DNA of 40,238 nucleotides, taken from the NCBI GenBank assembly GCA_023381755.1, contig JAMCUF010000025.1, positions 1 to 40,238 on the forward strand. The letters run 5' to 3'. The translations under genes and the position numbers were made by a program. Source of the stretch: Deltaproteobacteria bacterium (GTDB lineage: Bacteria; SZUA-79; Acidulodesulfobacterales; Acidulodesulfobacteraceae). Under the pieces are notes generated by a model. The model did no database searches, was not told the origin of the DNA, and worked only from the letters and a program-made list of their open reading frames with translations. Shown in pieces: positions 28,322 through 38,455 of the stretch (position 1 is the first letter of the stretch; the number at the start of each line of letters is the position of its first letter).

Positions 28322-29275
28322 ATGGGTAAAAGCAAGGAAAGAATCAGCCCTTTTGCCGGTTCCAAGTTTTGGATGGATGGAGAGTTTGTAGATTATGAGG
28401 ACGCAAAAGTTTCGGTGAACAGCCACTCTTTGCATTACGGTTTGGGGGCATTCGAGGGTATCAGGTGTTATGAAACAAAATCCGGCAAGCCGGCTATTTT
28501 TAGGCTTGACGAACACATAGACAGGCTTTACGGCTCCTGCCATATCCTTCAAATACCTGTTCCTTATGCAAAAAAAGAGGTTAAAGACGCGCTTATAAAA
28601 GTAGTTAAATTAAATAAATTTAAAGAATGTTACATAAGGCCTATCGTTTTTATCGGCGATAGGGGCGGACTGGGCATTTTTATCAAAGATTACGATACAA
28701 GGGTAGCAATATCCGCATGGTACTGGGGGGCATACCTTGGAGAGGAAGCCCTTAGAACAGGTATTAGAGCCAAAGTATCGTCTTATGCGAGGTTCCATGT
28801 AAACACATTTATGGGAATGTCGAAATCCACGGGCCAATACATTAATTCCATACTTGCAAAAAAAGAGGTTGTGAATGCGGGTTATAACGAAGCGATAATG
28901 CTCGATACCTCTGGTTTTGTCTGCGAAGCAAGCGGTGAAAACATATTTCTTTATTCGGGCGGCTATATAAAAACCCCGCCATTATCCTCCATATTACCGG
29001 GCATCACAAGAAACAGCGTTATAGAGATTATGGAAAACGAAATGGGTTTAAAGGTCAAAGAGGAAAGGGTTACGAGAGACGAGCTTTATATTGCGGATGA
29101 GGTTTTTTTAACGGGAACGGCAGCCGAGGTAACCCCCGTTAAGGAAATAGACGATAGAAAGATAGGTGCGGGGGAAGGGGCGGGCAAGGTTGCGAGGGGG
29201 CTCCAAGAGGCCTTTTTTAACATTGTCAGGGGCGGAAATAAGAAATACGGGAAATGGCTCACATATGTGAAATAA
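28322..29275 (+). CDS. ilvE: Branched-chain amino acid aminotransferase (class IV PLP)
   Basis: WMDGEFVDYEDAKVSVNSHSLHYGLGAFEGIRCYET, YIRPIVFIG, GYNEAIMLDTSGFVCEASGENIFLY, VFLTGTAAEVTPVKEID. Confidence 0.95.
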   Translation: MGKSKERISPFAGSKFWMDGEFVDYEDAKVSVNSHSLHYGLGAFEGIRCYETKSGKPAIFRLDEHIDRLYGSCHILQIPVPYAKKEVKDALIKVVKLNKFKECYIRPIVFIGDRGGLGIFIKDYDTRVAISAWYWGAYLGEEALRTGIRAKVSSYARFHVNTFMGMSKSTGQYINSILAKKEVVNAGYNEAIMLDTSGFVCEASGENIFLYSGGYIKTPPLSSILPGITRNSVIEIMENEMGLKVKEERVTRDELYIADEVFLTGTAAEVTPVKEIDDRKIGAGEGAGKVARGLQEAFFNIVRGGNKKYGKWLTYVK

Positions 29276-29308
29276 AATAAATATTCAAGATAATTCCAGG
29301 GAACCCGC

Positions 29309-29337
29309 TTGACAAATGACCGCATATATTATATGTT
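29309..29337 (+). promoter_or_regulatory. Predicted sigma70 promoter TTGACA-17 bp-TATGTT
   Basis: -35 TTGACA 29309-29314; -10 TATGTT 29332-29337, upstream of the DsrE-like gene. Confidence 0.55.
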
Positions 29338-29412
29338 ATACTTATGCAAAAAGCGGTTAAAATAATGTTACCTATATGTAAAATTAATAATTAATTTAAG
29401 GAGGATGAAGCA

Positions 29413-29940
29413 ATGGTCAAAAAAATGCTCTTAATGATTACCATTTCCCTATCATTACTGTGTTATGCCCCTATCGCCAATGCGGCTAATAACGGTCAAA
29501 TACCTTTCCCGGGCGTCCCTATGTTACGGCAGAATCCAAAATTGTCGTTCGGAGGCTTTCTTAAAGCCCATCAACCCATCAAAATTGTTTTTTCCGTCGG
29601 AGCGTCGGGTCCGCAATTGAGAGAATCTCTTATGAATGCCGCCTTGGTTATTCGCTATCTAAAATCTAAAGGCTACCGCTATAAAATACATTTTGTGCTG
29701 TATGGCAAAGCCGTTTTAGCGGCAGACCAATTCAACGGCAAATACGCCATTTGGACATCCCTGTTGCGCGCATTAAACAAACACGGAGTTACTTATTCGG
29801 TATGCCACAATTCAATCGAGGCGTTGCACTTAAAATCGTCCGATATTTATCCCTTTATGCACATCATACCTGCCGGCATTTTGTCGGTGACAGAGTATGA
29901 GATGCGGGGATACTCCGTTATCGTTAATCCCAATTCATAA
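29413..29940 (+). CDS. Exported DsrE/DsrF-like family protein
   Basis: N-terminal signal peptide; DsrE-like pattern IKIVFSVGASGPQLRESLMNAALVIRYLKSKG...HFVLYGKAV...ALNKHGVTYSVCHNSIEA. Confidence 0.65.
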   Translation: MVKKMLLMITISLSLLCYAPIANAANNGQIPFPGVPMLRQNPKLSFGGFLKAHQPIKIVFSVGASGPQLRESLMNAALVIRYLKSKGYRYKIHFVLYGKAVLAADQFNGKYAIWTSLLRALNKHGVTYSVCHNSIEALHLKSSDIYPFMHIIPAGILSVTEYEMRGYSVIVNPNS

Positions 29941-30018
29941 GTAAACTAAGCAGGCAGTGGTGTCCCATTGTTTACTATTTGGAATAAATATCGGAATGCA
30001 TAGGGGTGTTACGCGCTT

Positions 30019-30762
30019 CTAGAGGATATATTTATTTTTGTTTAAAAATACCCGAATCAGTTCAACTAACATGGGCAATGAATCGGCCATTATATTTACA
30101 TGGCCGCCGGGCTTATGATGCCAATTTACGCTTACTTCTTTCACCTTTATATTATTTAATAGGGCGATGTAAAGTATTTCTACATCGAACGAAAACCCCC
30201 TTATCTCGGATTTAGAGAATATTCTTTTTCCGGTTTCCAGCCTGAATGCCTTAAATCCGCACTGGGAATCGTAAAAATCAATGCCCAGAAGCTTGGATTT
30301 TACAAAGCTGAATGTCTTTCCGACGAAATTTCTGAAGGGCGGCTGAATTATAACCGAACCGTTGGGTAAATAGCGGGAACCTATTATAATACCTAAATCT
30401 TTTTCTTTTTTAAAAATATTGATAAATTTAGTAATTTCATCCACGTCCGTTGATAGATCCGCATCCATAAAAAATACATATTCATAATTGGCGGACAGGA
30501 CGCCTTCTTTAACAGCCGTTCCTTTTCCGGATTTTGTAATGGTTATAATCCGTAAGTCGGATGCAAGCATATCCTTCAATACATTGACGGTTCTATCCGT
30601 GCTTCCATCGTCAACCGCTATTATCTCGTATATATATTTTTTTGATTTTAAATATGACCTGAGACCGGAAATAGTCAGTTTAATCCTTCTTTCCTCGTTA
30701 TAGGCGGGAAGGATTATCGATATGCCCGTTTTGTTAAGTTTATAAATATTATCGTCCGGCAT
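30019..30762 (-). CDS. Glycosyltransferase family 2 (dolichyl-phosphate mannosyl/glucosyltransferase-like)
   Basis: ISIILPAYNEERRIKLTI, IIAVDDGSTDRTVNVL, VFFMDADLSTDVDEI, DSQCGFKAFR. Confidence 0.92.
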   Translation of the reverse strand: MPDDNIYKLNKTGISIILPAYNEERRIKLTISGLRSYLKSKKYIYEIIAVDDGSTDRTVNVLKDMLASDLRIITITKSGKGTAVKEGVLSANYEYVFFMDADLSTDVDEITKFINIFKKEKDLGIIIGSRYLPNGSVIIQPPFRNFVGKTFSFVKSKLLGIDFYDSQCGFKAFRLETGKRIFSKSEIRGFSFDVEILYIALLNNIKVKEVSVNWHHKPGGHVNIMADSLPMLVELIRVFLNKNKYIL

Positions 30763-30951
30763 TAATTTATTTTAAATATGTAAACGGAGGAATTAATATT
30801 ATTGTTATTTTAATGATATAACCGCCGTGTTTGATATAATAGACCCGGTAACTCCCGATTTAATATAAATTAAAATTAACATAAGAAAATTTTTTATTCA
30901 AGTTAATTAATTGCAATATAAAAATTTCATGAAAAATTATAAAATAATTAT

Positions 30952-31779
30952 ATGGCTATAATTAAAAATCCTAAATTTATAATTCTTCTTTATCATAAAA
31001 TAGGCATATGCCCTAAAAACGCAAAATTTCCCGGCCTTTACGTTACTGAGGAAAATTTTGAAAGCCAGGTGAAATATTTAAAAAATCACGGATACGCCTT
31101 TTTAACCCTTTCGGAATTGAAGGCCCTGCATTTTTATTACTATCACGATAGTAATGCAAATAATGATAAATATAACGTAAATGTGAGCGAAGGGGATAAA
31201 ATACCGAATAATTCTTTGTTAAAATTAAATTTAATAAATGAAGGGGGCAGGTATGTCGCGATAACATTTGACGACGGTTCGAGGTCGGTATATTCTAACG
31301 GCTTAAATATTATAAAGGAAAATGGGGTAAAGGCAACTGTTTTTATGGTATCGGGGCTCGTTGGAGGCGTAAACGACTGGGATATTAAAAACGGTGAAAA
31401 TAAGGATGAAATGCTTACCGTAAACGATTTAAAAAAAATGGCTGACTGCGGCATGGAGATAGGCGCTCATACAAAAACCCATCCGCATCTTAGCCGGATC
31501 TCGCCCGATGCGGCATATAACGAGATATTTGAGTCCAAAAACGCCTTGGAAAGGTTGCTTGACATAAAAATAAACTTTTTTGCGTATCCTTACGGGGATT
31601 ATAATAAAGAGGTTAAGACGCTGGCCGAAAAGGCCGGCTTTTGGGGAGCATGTATCACAAAAACCGGCATAGTCAAAAAAGAGAGCGATTTTTTTGCGCT
31701 AAACAGGGTAGCGATAAGACATAACACCAATCTTTTCAAGTTTAAACGAAAAATATTTAAGGTCAAACTTTTTTACTAA
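30952..31779 (+). CDS. Polysaccharide deacetylase (NodB homology, CE4)
   Basis: VAITFDDGSRSVYSNGL, KMADCGMEIGAHTKTHPHLS, FFAYPYGDYNKEV. Confidence 0.92.
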   Translation: MAIIKNPKFIILLYHKIGICPKNAKFPGLYVTEENFESQVKYLKNHGYAFLTLSELKALHFYYYHDSNANNDKYNVNVSEGDKIPNNSLLKLNLINEGGRYVAITFDDGSRSVYSNGLNIIKENGVKATVFMVSGLVGGVNDWDIKNGENKDEMLTVNDLKKMADCGMEIGAHTKTHPHLSRISPDAAYNEIFESKNALERLLDIKINFFAYPYGDYNKEVKTLAEKAGFWGACITKTGIVKKESDFFALNRVAIRHNTNLFKFKRKIFKVKLFY

Positions 31780-31835
31780 CCGCTCAATTTAATATCGGTA
31801 ATACACCGGTAACGGATTAAAGGGAATAAATTAAG

Positions 31836-32921
31836 ATGGACGCAGGCGGCATAAAAAACATATTAATAATAAAATTAAGTTCTATAGGCGATTGCCTGCT
31901 TGCGACCCCTGCGATAGAATCGATAAGAAAGGGTTATCCGGACAGCTTTATTACATGGCTTATAGAGGACAAATCCAAAGATATTGCTTTGTTAAACCCT
32001 AATGTGGACGAAGTTATCGTTATCGATAAAAAAAAATTCAAAATTAGCGATTATTTATCTTTAATCAAAAAATTAAAAAGCCGCCATTATGATTTATCCA
32101 TTGATTTACAAGGGGTGGACAGAACATCCATTTTTGCCTTTTTAAGCGGTGCTAAAATAAGATGCGTGGAGGAATACGCCAACCTGGGCTTTTTGAATAA
32201 CAAAAAGATCATCAGGGGTGGAAGGCCGCCCGAGCATGCCGCCCAATTTTATCTCTTCTTAGCCGAAAAATGTGGCGGAAAAAAAATACCGGATATAAAT
32301 TTTGCACTTATTACAAGCGATGAGGATAAAAAATTTGCCGGTGGTTTTTTAAAAAAGAATTTTGACGGCAATATTGACAATAATTTATTCGTTGGAATAA
32401 ACCCGGCAGGAGCGTGGAAAACAAAAAGATGGCCTATTAAATATTTTATAGAACTTTCAAAAAGACTTATCCTTGCTTTTCATGTAAATATCGTGATTTT
32501 TGGCGGGAAAGGCGATGAATGTTTTGCGCAGGAGATCCTAAAAGAGGTTGAGAGTGATAAAATCAAAAGTGCCGTCTCCAAAACCTCATTAAAACAGGCA
32601 AAGGAGCTTCTTATGAAAATGGATTATTTTATAACCCCCGATAGCTCTCTGATGCATATAGCTTCAAGTATAGAAGGCCTGAAAACAATTGCGCTGTTCG
32701 GCCCGACCGACCCAAAACTTACGGGGCCTCTTGGAAAAAATAGCGTAGTTTTAAGAGATAATTTATACTGTATGCCGTGTTTTAAAAAGGAGTGCCCGCT
32801 TAATAAGACTGAAAATAAAAATTTAAAGGAGTGCGTTTTATGTATGAGAAGAATAACTCCCGATAAGGTTTTTAGCGAAATAAGCAAAGACACAAGCGAA
32901 AAAGGTTTATTAAATGGTTAA
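31836..32921 (+). CDS. Glycosyltransferase family 9 (heptosyltransferase-like)
   Basis: IKLSSIGDCLLATPAIESIR, GINPAGAWKTKRWP, DYFITPDSSLMHIASS, ALFGPTDPKLTGP. Confidence 0.93.
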   Translation: MDAGGIKNILIIKLSSIGDCLLATPAIESIRKGYPDSFITWLIEDKSKDIALLNPNVDEVIVIDKKKFKISDYLSLIKKLKSRHYDLSIDLQGVDRTSIFAFLSGAKIRCVEEYANLGFLNNKKIIRGGRPPEHAAQFYLFLAEKCGGKKIPDINFALITSDEDKKFAGGFLKKNFDGNIDNNLFVGINPAGAWKTKRWPIKYFIELSKRLILAFHVNIVIFGGKGDECFAQEILKEVESDKIKSAVSKTSLKQAKELLMKMDYFITPDSSLMHIASSIEGLKTIALFGPTDPKLTGPLGKNSVVLRDNLYCMPCFKKECPLNKTENKNLKECVLCMRRITPDKVFSEISKDTSEKGLLNG

Positions 32922-34062
32922 AATCATAAGTGACGAAAATGAATTTAACGCAGTTAAGCATGATTGGGATAGTTTCATAGATGCAAATCCTTTTGCCACG
33001 GTATTTTTATCGCATGATTGGTTATCCGTCTGGATTAAATATTTTTTAAGAAATAAAAAGGGCAAAAAACTTTTTATTATTATAGAATACGGCGATAACG
33101 ACGGCCGGATAAAAGCCGTTGCGCCTTTTTATGCCGGGCGTTTTTTCTTTTTTTTTAAATATTTAAGGTTTATAAGCGATGATTATTCGGATTATTTAGG
33201 TATTTTAAGTACCGGCAAAATTTGTAATGTTTTAGCCGAAATTAACAGCCGGTTAGATTTAAATTTTTTTGATAAAAATAAAATAGATATAGTATACTTA
33301 AAGCAGGTACCGGAAGCCATTAAAGAGGGAATAGCCCTGTTTAAACAAAATGCCCCCAATACGTTCAATGCGTTAATTAAATCTTCGGGGGATTGTTATT
33401 ATGTAGATCTGCGTGATACCTCTAAAGAGGATAAATTTATTACAGCGGAAGGTTACTTAAGGAGATTTAATTCAAAGCAGCGCTACAATATACTCAAAAG
33501 GGTTAAGACGGCGGAGGAAAACAAGGTTGAATACATCTCCCGCAAGGCGTTAAAAGGGGAGAGGCATTTTGAAGCTGGCAGTTACATGGAGGATTTTTTT
33601 AATTTACACCAAAAAAGATGGAATAAAAAAGGGGGAAAAGGGGTTTTTTATAGCGGCAAAATAAAAGCCTTTTTTAAAAGCTTATTTACGGTATTATATA
33701 AAAACGGCACTTTCCACTTGTCTTTTTTAGAATATAACGGCAAATTAATTGCCGGAGCCGCGTGTTTTGACTTTAAAAATACAAGACAGGTTTATTTGCC
33801 GGGATTTGACCCCGAATATTCATATCTTCATCCCGGCATCGTATTAACATACCATAATATTAACGAGGCAATCTTATCCGGCTATAAAGAATTCGACTTT
33901 TTAAAGGGGTCTGAAGATTACAAAAAGCGTTTCCTCGCAATCAAAAGGGCAAATTACAAGATTTATTTGTATAAAGCTAAGGTCATTTATATGATATTTA
34001 AACTGAATTTATTTTTAAAAAATGAGCTATTTCCAAAGATTAAAAACATCTTTCATGTGTAA
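32914..34062 (+). CDS. GNAT/FemAB-like acyltransferase (CelD/BcsL type)
   Basis: NPFATVFLSHDWLSVWIKYF, SKQRYNILKRV, FLEYNGKLIAGAACFDFKNTRQVYLPGFDPEYSYLHPGIVL, EFDFLKGSEDYKKRF; 8-nt overlap with upstream GT9. Confidence 0.8.
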   Translation: MVKIISDENEFNAVKHDWDSFIDANPFATVFLSHDWLSVWIKYFLRNKKGKKLFIIIEYGDNDGRIKAVAPFYAGRFFFFFKYLRFISDDYSDYLGILSTGKICNVLAEINSRLDLNFFDKNKIDIVYLKQVPEAIKEGIALFKQNAPNTFNALIKSSGDCYYVDLRDTSKEDKFITAEGYLRRFNSKQRYNILKRVKTAEENKVEYISRKALKGERHFEAGSYMEDFFNLHQKRWNKKGGKGVFYSGKIKAFFKSLFTVLYKNGTFHLSFLEYNGKLIAGAACFDFKNTRQVYLPGFDPEYSYLHPGIVLTYHNINEAILSGYKEFDFLKGSEDYKKRFLAIKRANYKIYLYKAKVIYMIFKLNLFLKNELFPKIKNIFHV

Positions 34063-34083
34063 ACTATTTTTTTATCGATATTT

Positions 34084-35178
34084 ATGAATAATAAAAAGGA
34101 CAAATATAATTATAATATAAATTTTCTTATATTCGGACATAATTATATAGGCGACGTATTAATGCTAACCCCTGCCATCAGGGCGCTAAAGTGTGAATTT
34201 CCCGAAAGCAAAATTGTCGTTGTCGTGTCTAAAAGCGCTTCTCCCGTTTTAAAAAGAAATCCCGATGTATGGAAAGTGATTGGGACGGGAAAAGTTAGGG
34301 GAATATGGGGAATAGCCGGCATTTTAAAATTATTTTTAAAATTAAGAAAATTAGAATTAAATGAATTAAATAGCGAAAAATTTTATGCCTGTATTAATTT
34401 TTTAACCACCTTTAAGTTTGCCGTTTTGGGTTCTTTGCTGTCTAAGAAACAGGTAGGGCAGGATAAAAAGATTAATAATTTTTTTCTGAGGGATAAAATT
34501 AAATTTGACAAGGATTTACATAATATAGACAAATCGCTTAAATTTATCGAGCCGTTTTACGTAACGCAAAAATACCGGAATAAAAACTGCGTTTATGAGG
34601 TGCGCAAAGAAGATATTGAAAATGCAAGAGATATTTTAAAAAATTCGTTTACGGGTTACGATGAAAATTTTAAAATAGTTTTGTTTTCCCCCGGCTCGAC
34701 AAGAAAATCGAAAGAGGCAAACCCGGAAACTTTCTCTCTTTTTGCGGATTATTTAAATAAAACCGGATACCGTACAGTTATAACAGGTTCTAAAAACGAT
34801 GAAGACTTATCTAAAAAAATATTAAGTAAAATTGCGGATAAACATCTCAGCGTCAATGTGGCAGGTTTAACCGATATTTATATGCTGGGCGGATTAATAA
34901 AACTTTCTTGTCTCGTTGTAAGCGTTGACAACGGAACTATGCACTTATCTTCGGCGATAAAAACTCCCCTTATAGCCCTTTTTGGTTCGACAAATCCGGT
35001 TGTCTGCGGTCCGGTTTCGGACAACAGTTACATAATAGATAAAAAAGAAGGGTGTTATCACTGCTTCTATAAGGATTGCCCAAGGGAGAGCTTTCGTAAA
35101 AATGGTTTTCCGGATTGCATGGAGTTTATAGCATTGGACGATTTGATCTTTGGGGCAAAAAAATTATTAAATCTTTAA
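34084..35178 (+). CDS. Glycosyltransferase family 9 (heptosyltransferase-like)
   Basis: FGHNYIGDVLMLTPAIRALKCEFPESKI, LFSPGSTRKSKEANPETFSLFADYL, VSVDNGTMHLSSAIKTPLIALFGSTNPVVCGP. Confidence 0.93.
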   Translation: MNNKKDKYNYNINFLIFGHNYIGDVLMLTPAIRALKCEFPESKIVVVVSKSASPVLKRNPDVWKVIGTGKVRGIWGIAGILKLFLKLRKLELNELNSEKFYACINFLTTFKFAVLGSLLSKKQVGQDKKINNFFLRDKIKFDKDLHNIDKSLKFIEPFYVTQKYRNKNCVYEVRKEDIENARDILKNSFTGYDENFKIVLFSPGSTRKSKEANPETFSLFADYLNKTGYRTVITGSKNDEDLSKKILSKIADKHLSVNVAGLTDIYMLGGLIKLSCLVVSVDNGTMHLSSAIKTPLIALFGSTNPVVCGPVSDNSYIIDKKEGCYHCFYKDCPRESFRKNGFPDCMEFIALDDLIFGAKKLLNL

Positions 35179-35234
35179 TGAAATGCTTATGTCATGCCTA
35201 AGGAGGCAGGAAAGCCCTTAAGGGCTTCACGAGG

Positions 35235-36230
35235 ATGAAAATTTCAGGATTTACCTTCATCAAAAACGGGATTTTAATGGGGTATCCGTTTATTGAGTCT
35301 ATTAAGTCGGCGCTTCCCCTGTGCGATGAATTTGTGGTTGTCGTTTGCGAAGGTTCGGATAATACAAGGGATGAGCTGGAAAAGCTAAGCAATAAAAATA
35401 CAAAAATCAAGCTTATAGATGAAGGCTGGGATGCATCAAAAAAGGGTGGCAGGATTTTATCGGAAAAAACCAATATAGCTATAAAAAATATCGGCGGCGA
35501 TTACGGTTTGTATGTCCAGTGCGACGAAGGCATACACGAAAGGGACTACGAAAGAATAGTCAAAGTTCTTGAAGGAAATTTAGATAATAAGAAAATTAAA
35601 GGATTTGTATTTGATTATATTCATTTCTTCGGTGGTTATTTTTCGTATGCGAAAGAGACCGAAAAAAGGTTTTTTTACGATAAAGAGGTTCGTATTATAA
35701 GAAATGACGGCACGGTTTTTTCGTGGGGCGACGCAATGGGGTTTAAAGATGCTAATGGTTTAAAAATCAGCTTGGAAAACAAAAATGCCGCAGAGCTTAA
35801 TGCTAAGATGTATCATTACGGCAGGGCAAAAAATCCTGTTAATATGTATAAGAAGGATAAGGAGATGGAAAAGCTTTATAACCATAAAATAATAAACGCC
35901 TTAAAACATTGGGTTTCCAATTACGACCCGCGCGTCGACAAGTATATTTACTCCGATTTTAGCTGGCTTGAAAGAATTGACAGGGATAATTTGGAATTTC
36001 ATCCTGCCCCCTTCAGGGAACTTGCCGGAGGACAAGATTGGAATGTTGACGATTTTAAAGTATTCATGAAAGAAAAAAGGGGTATAAAACAGTTTTTTCG
36101 CATGATTATATATAGAATCGTTAAGGATACGATAAACGAAACCTCAAAAGCAATCAAAAAAATAAAAGTCTTTTTAGAAAACAATATAAGACAGAATAAA
36201 ACCCGGAAAACCAAAAACCGGGGAGATTAA
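35235..36230 (+). CDS. Glycosyltransferase family 2-like protein
   Basis: ISGFTFIKNGILMGYPFIESIKSALPLCDEFVVVVCEGSDNTRDEL; N-terminal GT-A-like pattern. Confidence 0.75.
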   Translation: MKISGFTFIKNGILMGYPFIESIKSALPLCDEFVVVVCEGSDNTRDELEKLSNKNTKIKLIDEGWDASKKGGRILSEKTNIAIKNIGGDYGLYVQCDEGIHERDYERIVKVLEGNLDNKKIKGFVFDYIHFFGGYFSYAKETEKRFFYDKEVRIIRNDGTVFSWGDAMGFKDANGLKISLENKNAAELNAKMYHYGRAKNPVNMYKKDKEMEKLYNHKIINALKHWVSNYDPRVDKYIYSDFSWLERIDRDNLEFHPAPFRELAGGQDWNVDDFKVFMKEKRGIKQFFRMIIYRIVKDTINETSKAIKKIKVFLENNIRQNKTRKTKNRGD

Positions 36231-36254
36231 GATAAAATTTAATCTAAATAGAAA

Positions 36255-37358
36255 ATGAAAATATTGGAATTTATAACCCCTTCAAATATAGGGGGTGCCG
36301 AAAATCATTTAGCGAACCTTTCAAAAAAACTTAAGGAAAAAGGGCACGATGTATATATTTTATCTTCCAATCCACAAAATAGGAAAAATCCGGATTTATC
36401 CGTTGCGGAATTTTTAAACAAAAGCTCCCTTCCGCTAAAGCTGATAAATATCGGCTTTAAATACAGCCCGCTTGCGATTCTTAAGGTTTTGTATTTTTCA
36501 AAAAAAAATAATATCGAGATAATTCATACCCATCTTTCTAAAGCAAATGTGATCGGGGCTATCGCCGCAAAAATTTTAGGTCTTAAGTCCGTGGCGACAG
36601 CCCACGGGTTTAATAAAAAGTCCCAGTATAAATATGCGGACCATATAATATGCGTATCAAACGCCGTTAAGGAAAATCTTTTATCGCAGGGTATCGGTGA
36701 AAACAGGCTTAGCGTGATATATAACGGAATAGATACAGGCAGGTTTAATCCTGATGCGGAAGGGCTGCATAAAAAAAGTTCGGAAGGGGGGTTGGCCGGT
36801 AAAAACGATGCAGGATTTAATGTCGGGATTATTGCCAGGCTGTCTTATGAAAAAGGGGTTGATTTATTTTTAGAAGCGGCGCGCTCAGTATTAAATAAGA
36901 TTCCGGATTCAAAATTTTTTATTGCGGGAAACGGGGTTTTAAAAGATGAATTAATAAAGAAAGCCGGTAATTTGGGAATCGGTAATTCGGTTTATTTTTT
37001 AGGATTTGTGGGTGATAACCTGGTTTCTTTTATAAATGAATTAGATGTCGTTGTTTTTCCATCGTTAAAAGAGGGACTTCCGCTTTCCCTTATCGAATCG
37101 ATGTCGATGGAAAAGGCCGTGATAATTTCGGACGCAGGCGGAATGCCGGAGGTTGTGGAAGACGGTAAAAACGGGTTTATAGTTAAAAAGGGGGATATAG
37201 AAGGTATTTATCAAAAATTGATTTTTGTGTATAATAACAAAAATAAAGATATTATCCAAAAAATGCGCAAAGAGGCAAGAAAAATCGCGGTCGGAAAGTT
37301 TAATGCGGATGCTATGGCAGACAAGACCGAAGACTTGTTTAAAGCTGTTTTACTTTAG
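36255..37358 (+). CDS. Glycosyltransferase family 4
   Basis: NIGGAENHLANLSKKLKEKGHDVYIL, VSNAVKENLL, VIYNGIDTGRF, VFPSLKEGLPLSLIESMSMEKAVIISDAGGMPEVVEDGKNGF. Confidence 0.95.
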   Translation: MKILEFITPSNIGGAENHLANLSKKLKEKGHDVYILSSNPQNRKNPDLSVAEFLNKSSLPLKLINIGFKYSPLAILKVLYFSKKNNIEIIHTHLSKANVIGAIAAKILGLKSVATAHGFNKKSQYKYADHIICVSNAVKENLLSQGIGENRLSVIYNGIDTGRFNPDAEGLHKKSSEGGLAGKNDAGFNVGIIARLSYEKGVDLFLEAARSVLNKIPDSKFFIAGNGVLKDELIKKAGNLGIGNSVYFLGFVGDNLVSFINELDVVVFPSLKEGLPLSLIESMSMEKAVIISDAGGMPEVVEDGKNGFIVKKGDIEGIYQKLIFVYNNKNKDIIQKMRKEARKIAVGKFNADAMADKTEDLFKAVLL

Positions 37359-37442
37359 CTTTATCCTAATATTGATAATTAAACTTAAACCCTGAGCTAA
37401 ACTTAGATAAGACGGTATTTTGCAGTTTTATAAATTTATGTT

Positions 37443-38420
37443 ATGAACGAAAATTTGTTGAACATCGTTAAAAGATTTCATAAGGCAAGGATACTTGTTA
37501 TAGGGGATATAATGGTTGACCATTTTGTTTACGGTACCGTTGAGAGAATATCTCCGGAAGCCCCTGTTCCGGTGGTTAACGTCAAGCATGAAAGGCTAAT
37601 GCCCGGAGGGGCCGCCAACGTAGTAAATAATGTGGCTAAACTGGGCGCCATGGTTTATGTGGCGGGGGTTGTCGGAAATGATTATAACGGTAATATCCTA
37701 AAACAGATGATTGACAAGGAGAGGATAAATTCCGAAGGCGTATTGACGCTCGATAATTTTCAAACAATCATAAAGACTAGGGTGATTGCGCACAATCAAC
37801 AGATAGTCAGATTCGACAAGGAAAATAATGGAAAATTTAATGCCAGCGTATATAAATCGCTTATCTTAAGTGTCAAGAAAATAGCGGATGATATAGATGC
37901 CGTTATAATATCCGATTACGGCAAAGGGTTAATAGAAAGAAGATTTTTTTCGGCGGTTGTGGATTTTTTAAAGGAAAAAGGTAAATTTATATCCTTAGAT
38001 CCAAAGGTGGAAAATTTTAAATTTTACAAAAATATTTCAATTCTGACGCCTAATATCAATGAGGCTTTTGGCGGGTCGGGAATTAAAATAAAAGATGAAA
38101 AAACCCTTATTAAGGCAAGCAAGGCAATCTTTAAAAAGATAAAGCCCGATTATTTGCTTATTACGAGAGGGGAATCCGGTATGTCGCTTTTTTATCCCGA
38201 CGACAGGGTGGAGCATTTAAAAGCCCGTGCGAAGGATGTCTATGATATAACGGGTGCGGGAGATACGGTCATTTCCACTCTTACCGTCGCCAAAAGCGTC
38301 GGTGCGGATATTTTCGAATCCTGCTATATCGCAAATGCCGCCGCAAGTATTGCCGTTTCGCAGCTTGGAACTTATGCGGTCGGAGCGGAGGAGTTGATGA
38401 GGGTTTTGCCGGAGCAATAG
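37443..38420 (+). CDS. D-glycero-beta-D-manno-heptose-7-phosphate kinase (RfaE/HldE kinase domain only)
   Basis: VIGDIMVDHFVYGTVERISPEAPVPVVNV, MPGGAANVVNNVAKLGA, SDYGKGL, DITGAGDTVISTLTVAKSVGADIFESCYIANAAASIAVSQLGT; no fused nucleotidyltransferase. Confidence 0.93.
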   Translation: MNENLLNIVKRFHKARILVIGDIMVDHFVYGTVERISPEAPVPVVNVKHERLMPGGAANVVNNVAKLGAMVYVAGVVGNDYNGNILKQMIDKERINSEGVLTLDNFQTIIKTRVIAHNQQIVRFDKENNGKFNASVYKSLILSVKKIADDIDAVIISDYGKGLIERRFFSAVVDFLKEKGKFISLDPKVENFKFYKNISILTPNINEAFGGSGIKIKDEKTLIKASKAIFKKIKPDYLLITRGESGMSLFYPDDRVEHLKARAKDVYDITGAGDTVISTLTVAKSVGADIFESCYIANAAASIAVSQLGTYAVGAEELMRVLPEQ

Positions 38421-38455
38421 TGCCAGAGGCAGCCATCCGTGCGTTCGAACCTTAT

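Noticed and set aside
38438-38452. tRNA T-loop-like gcgttcgaacc
   Set aside because: No acceptor stem, D-arm or anticodon arm could be assembled around it; it directly precedes a simple stem-loop.
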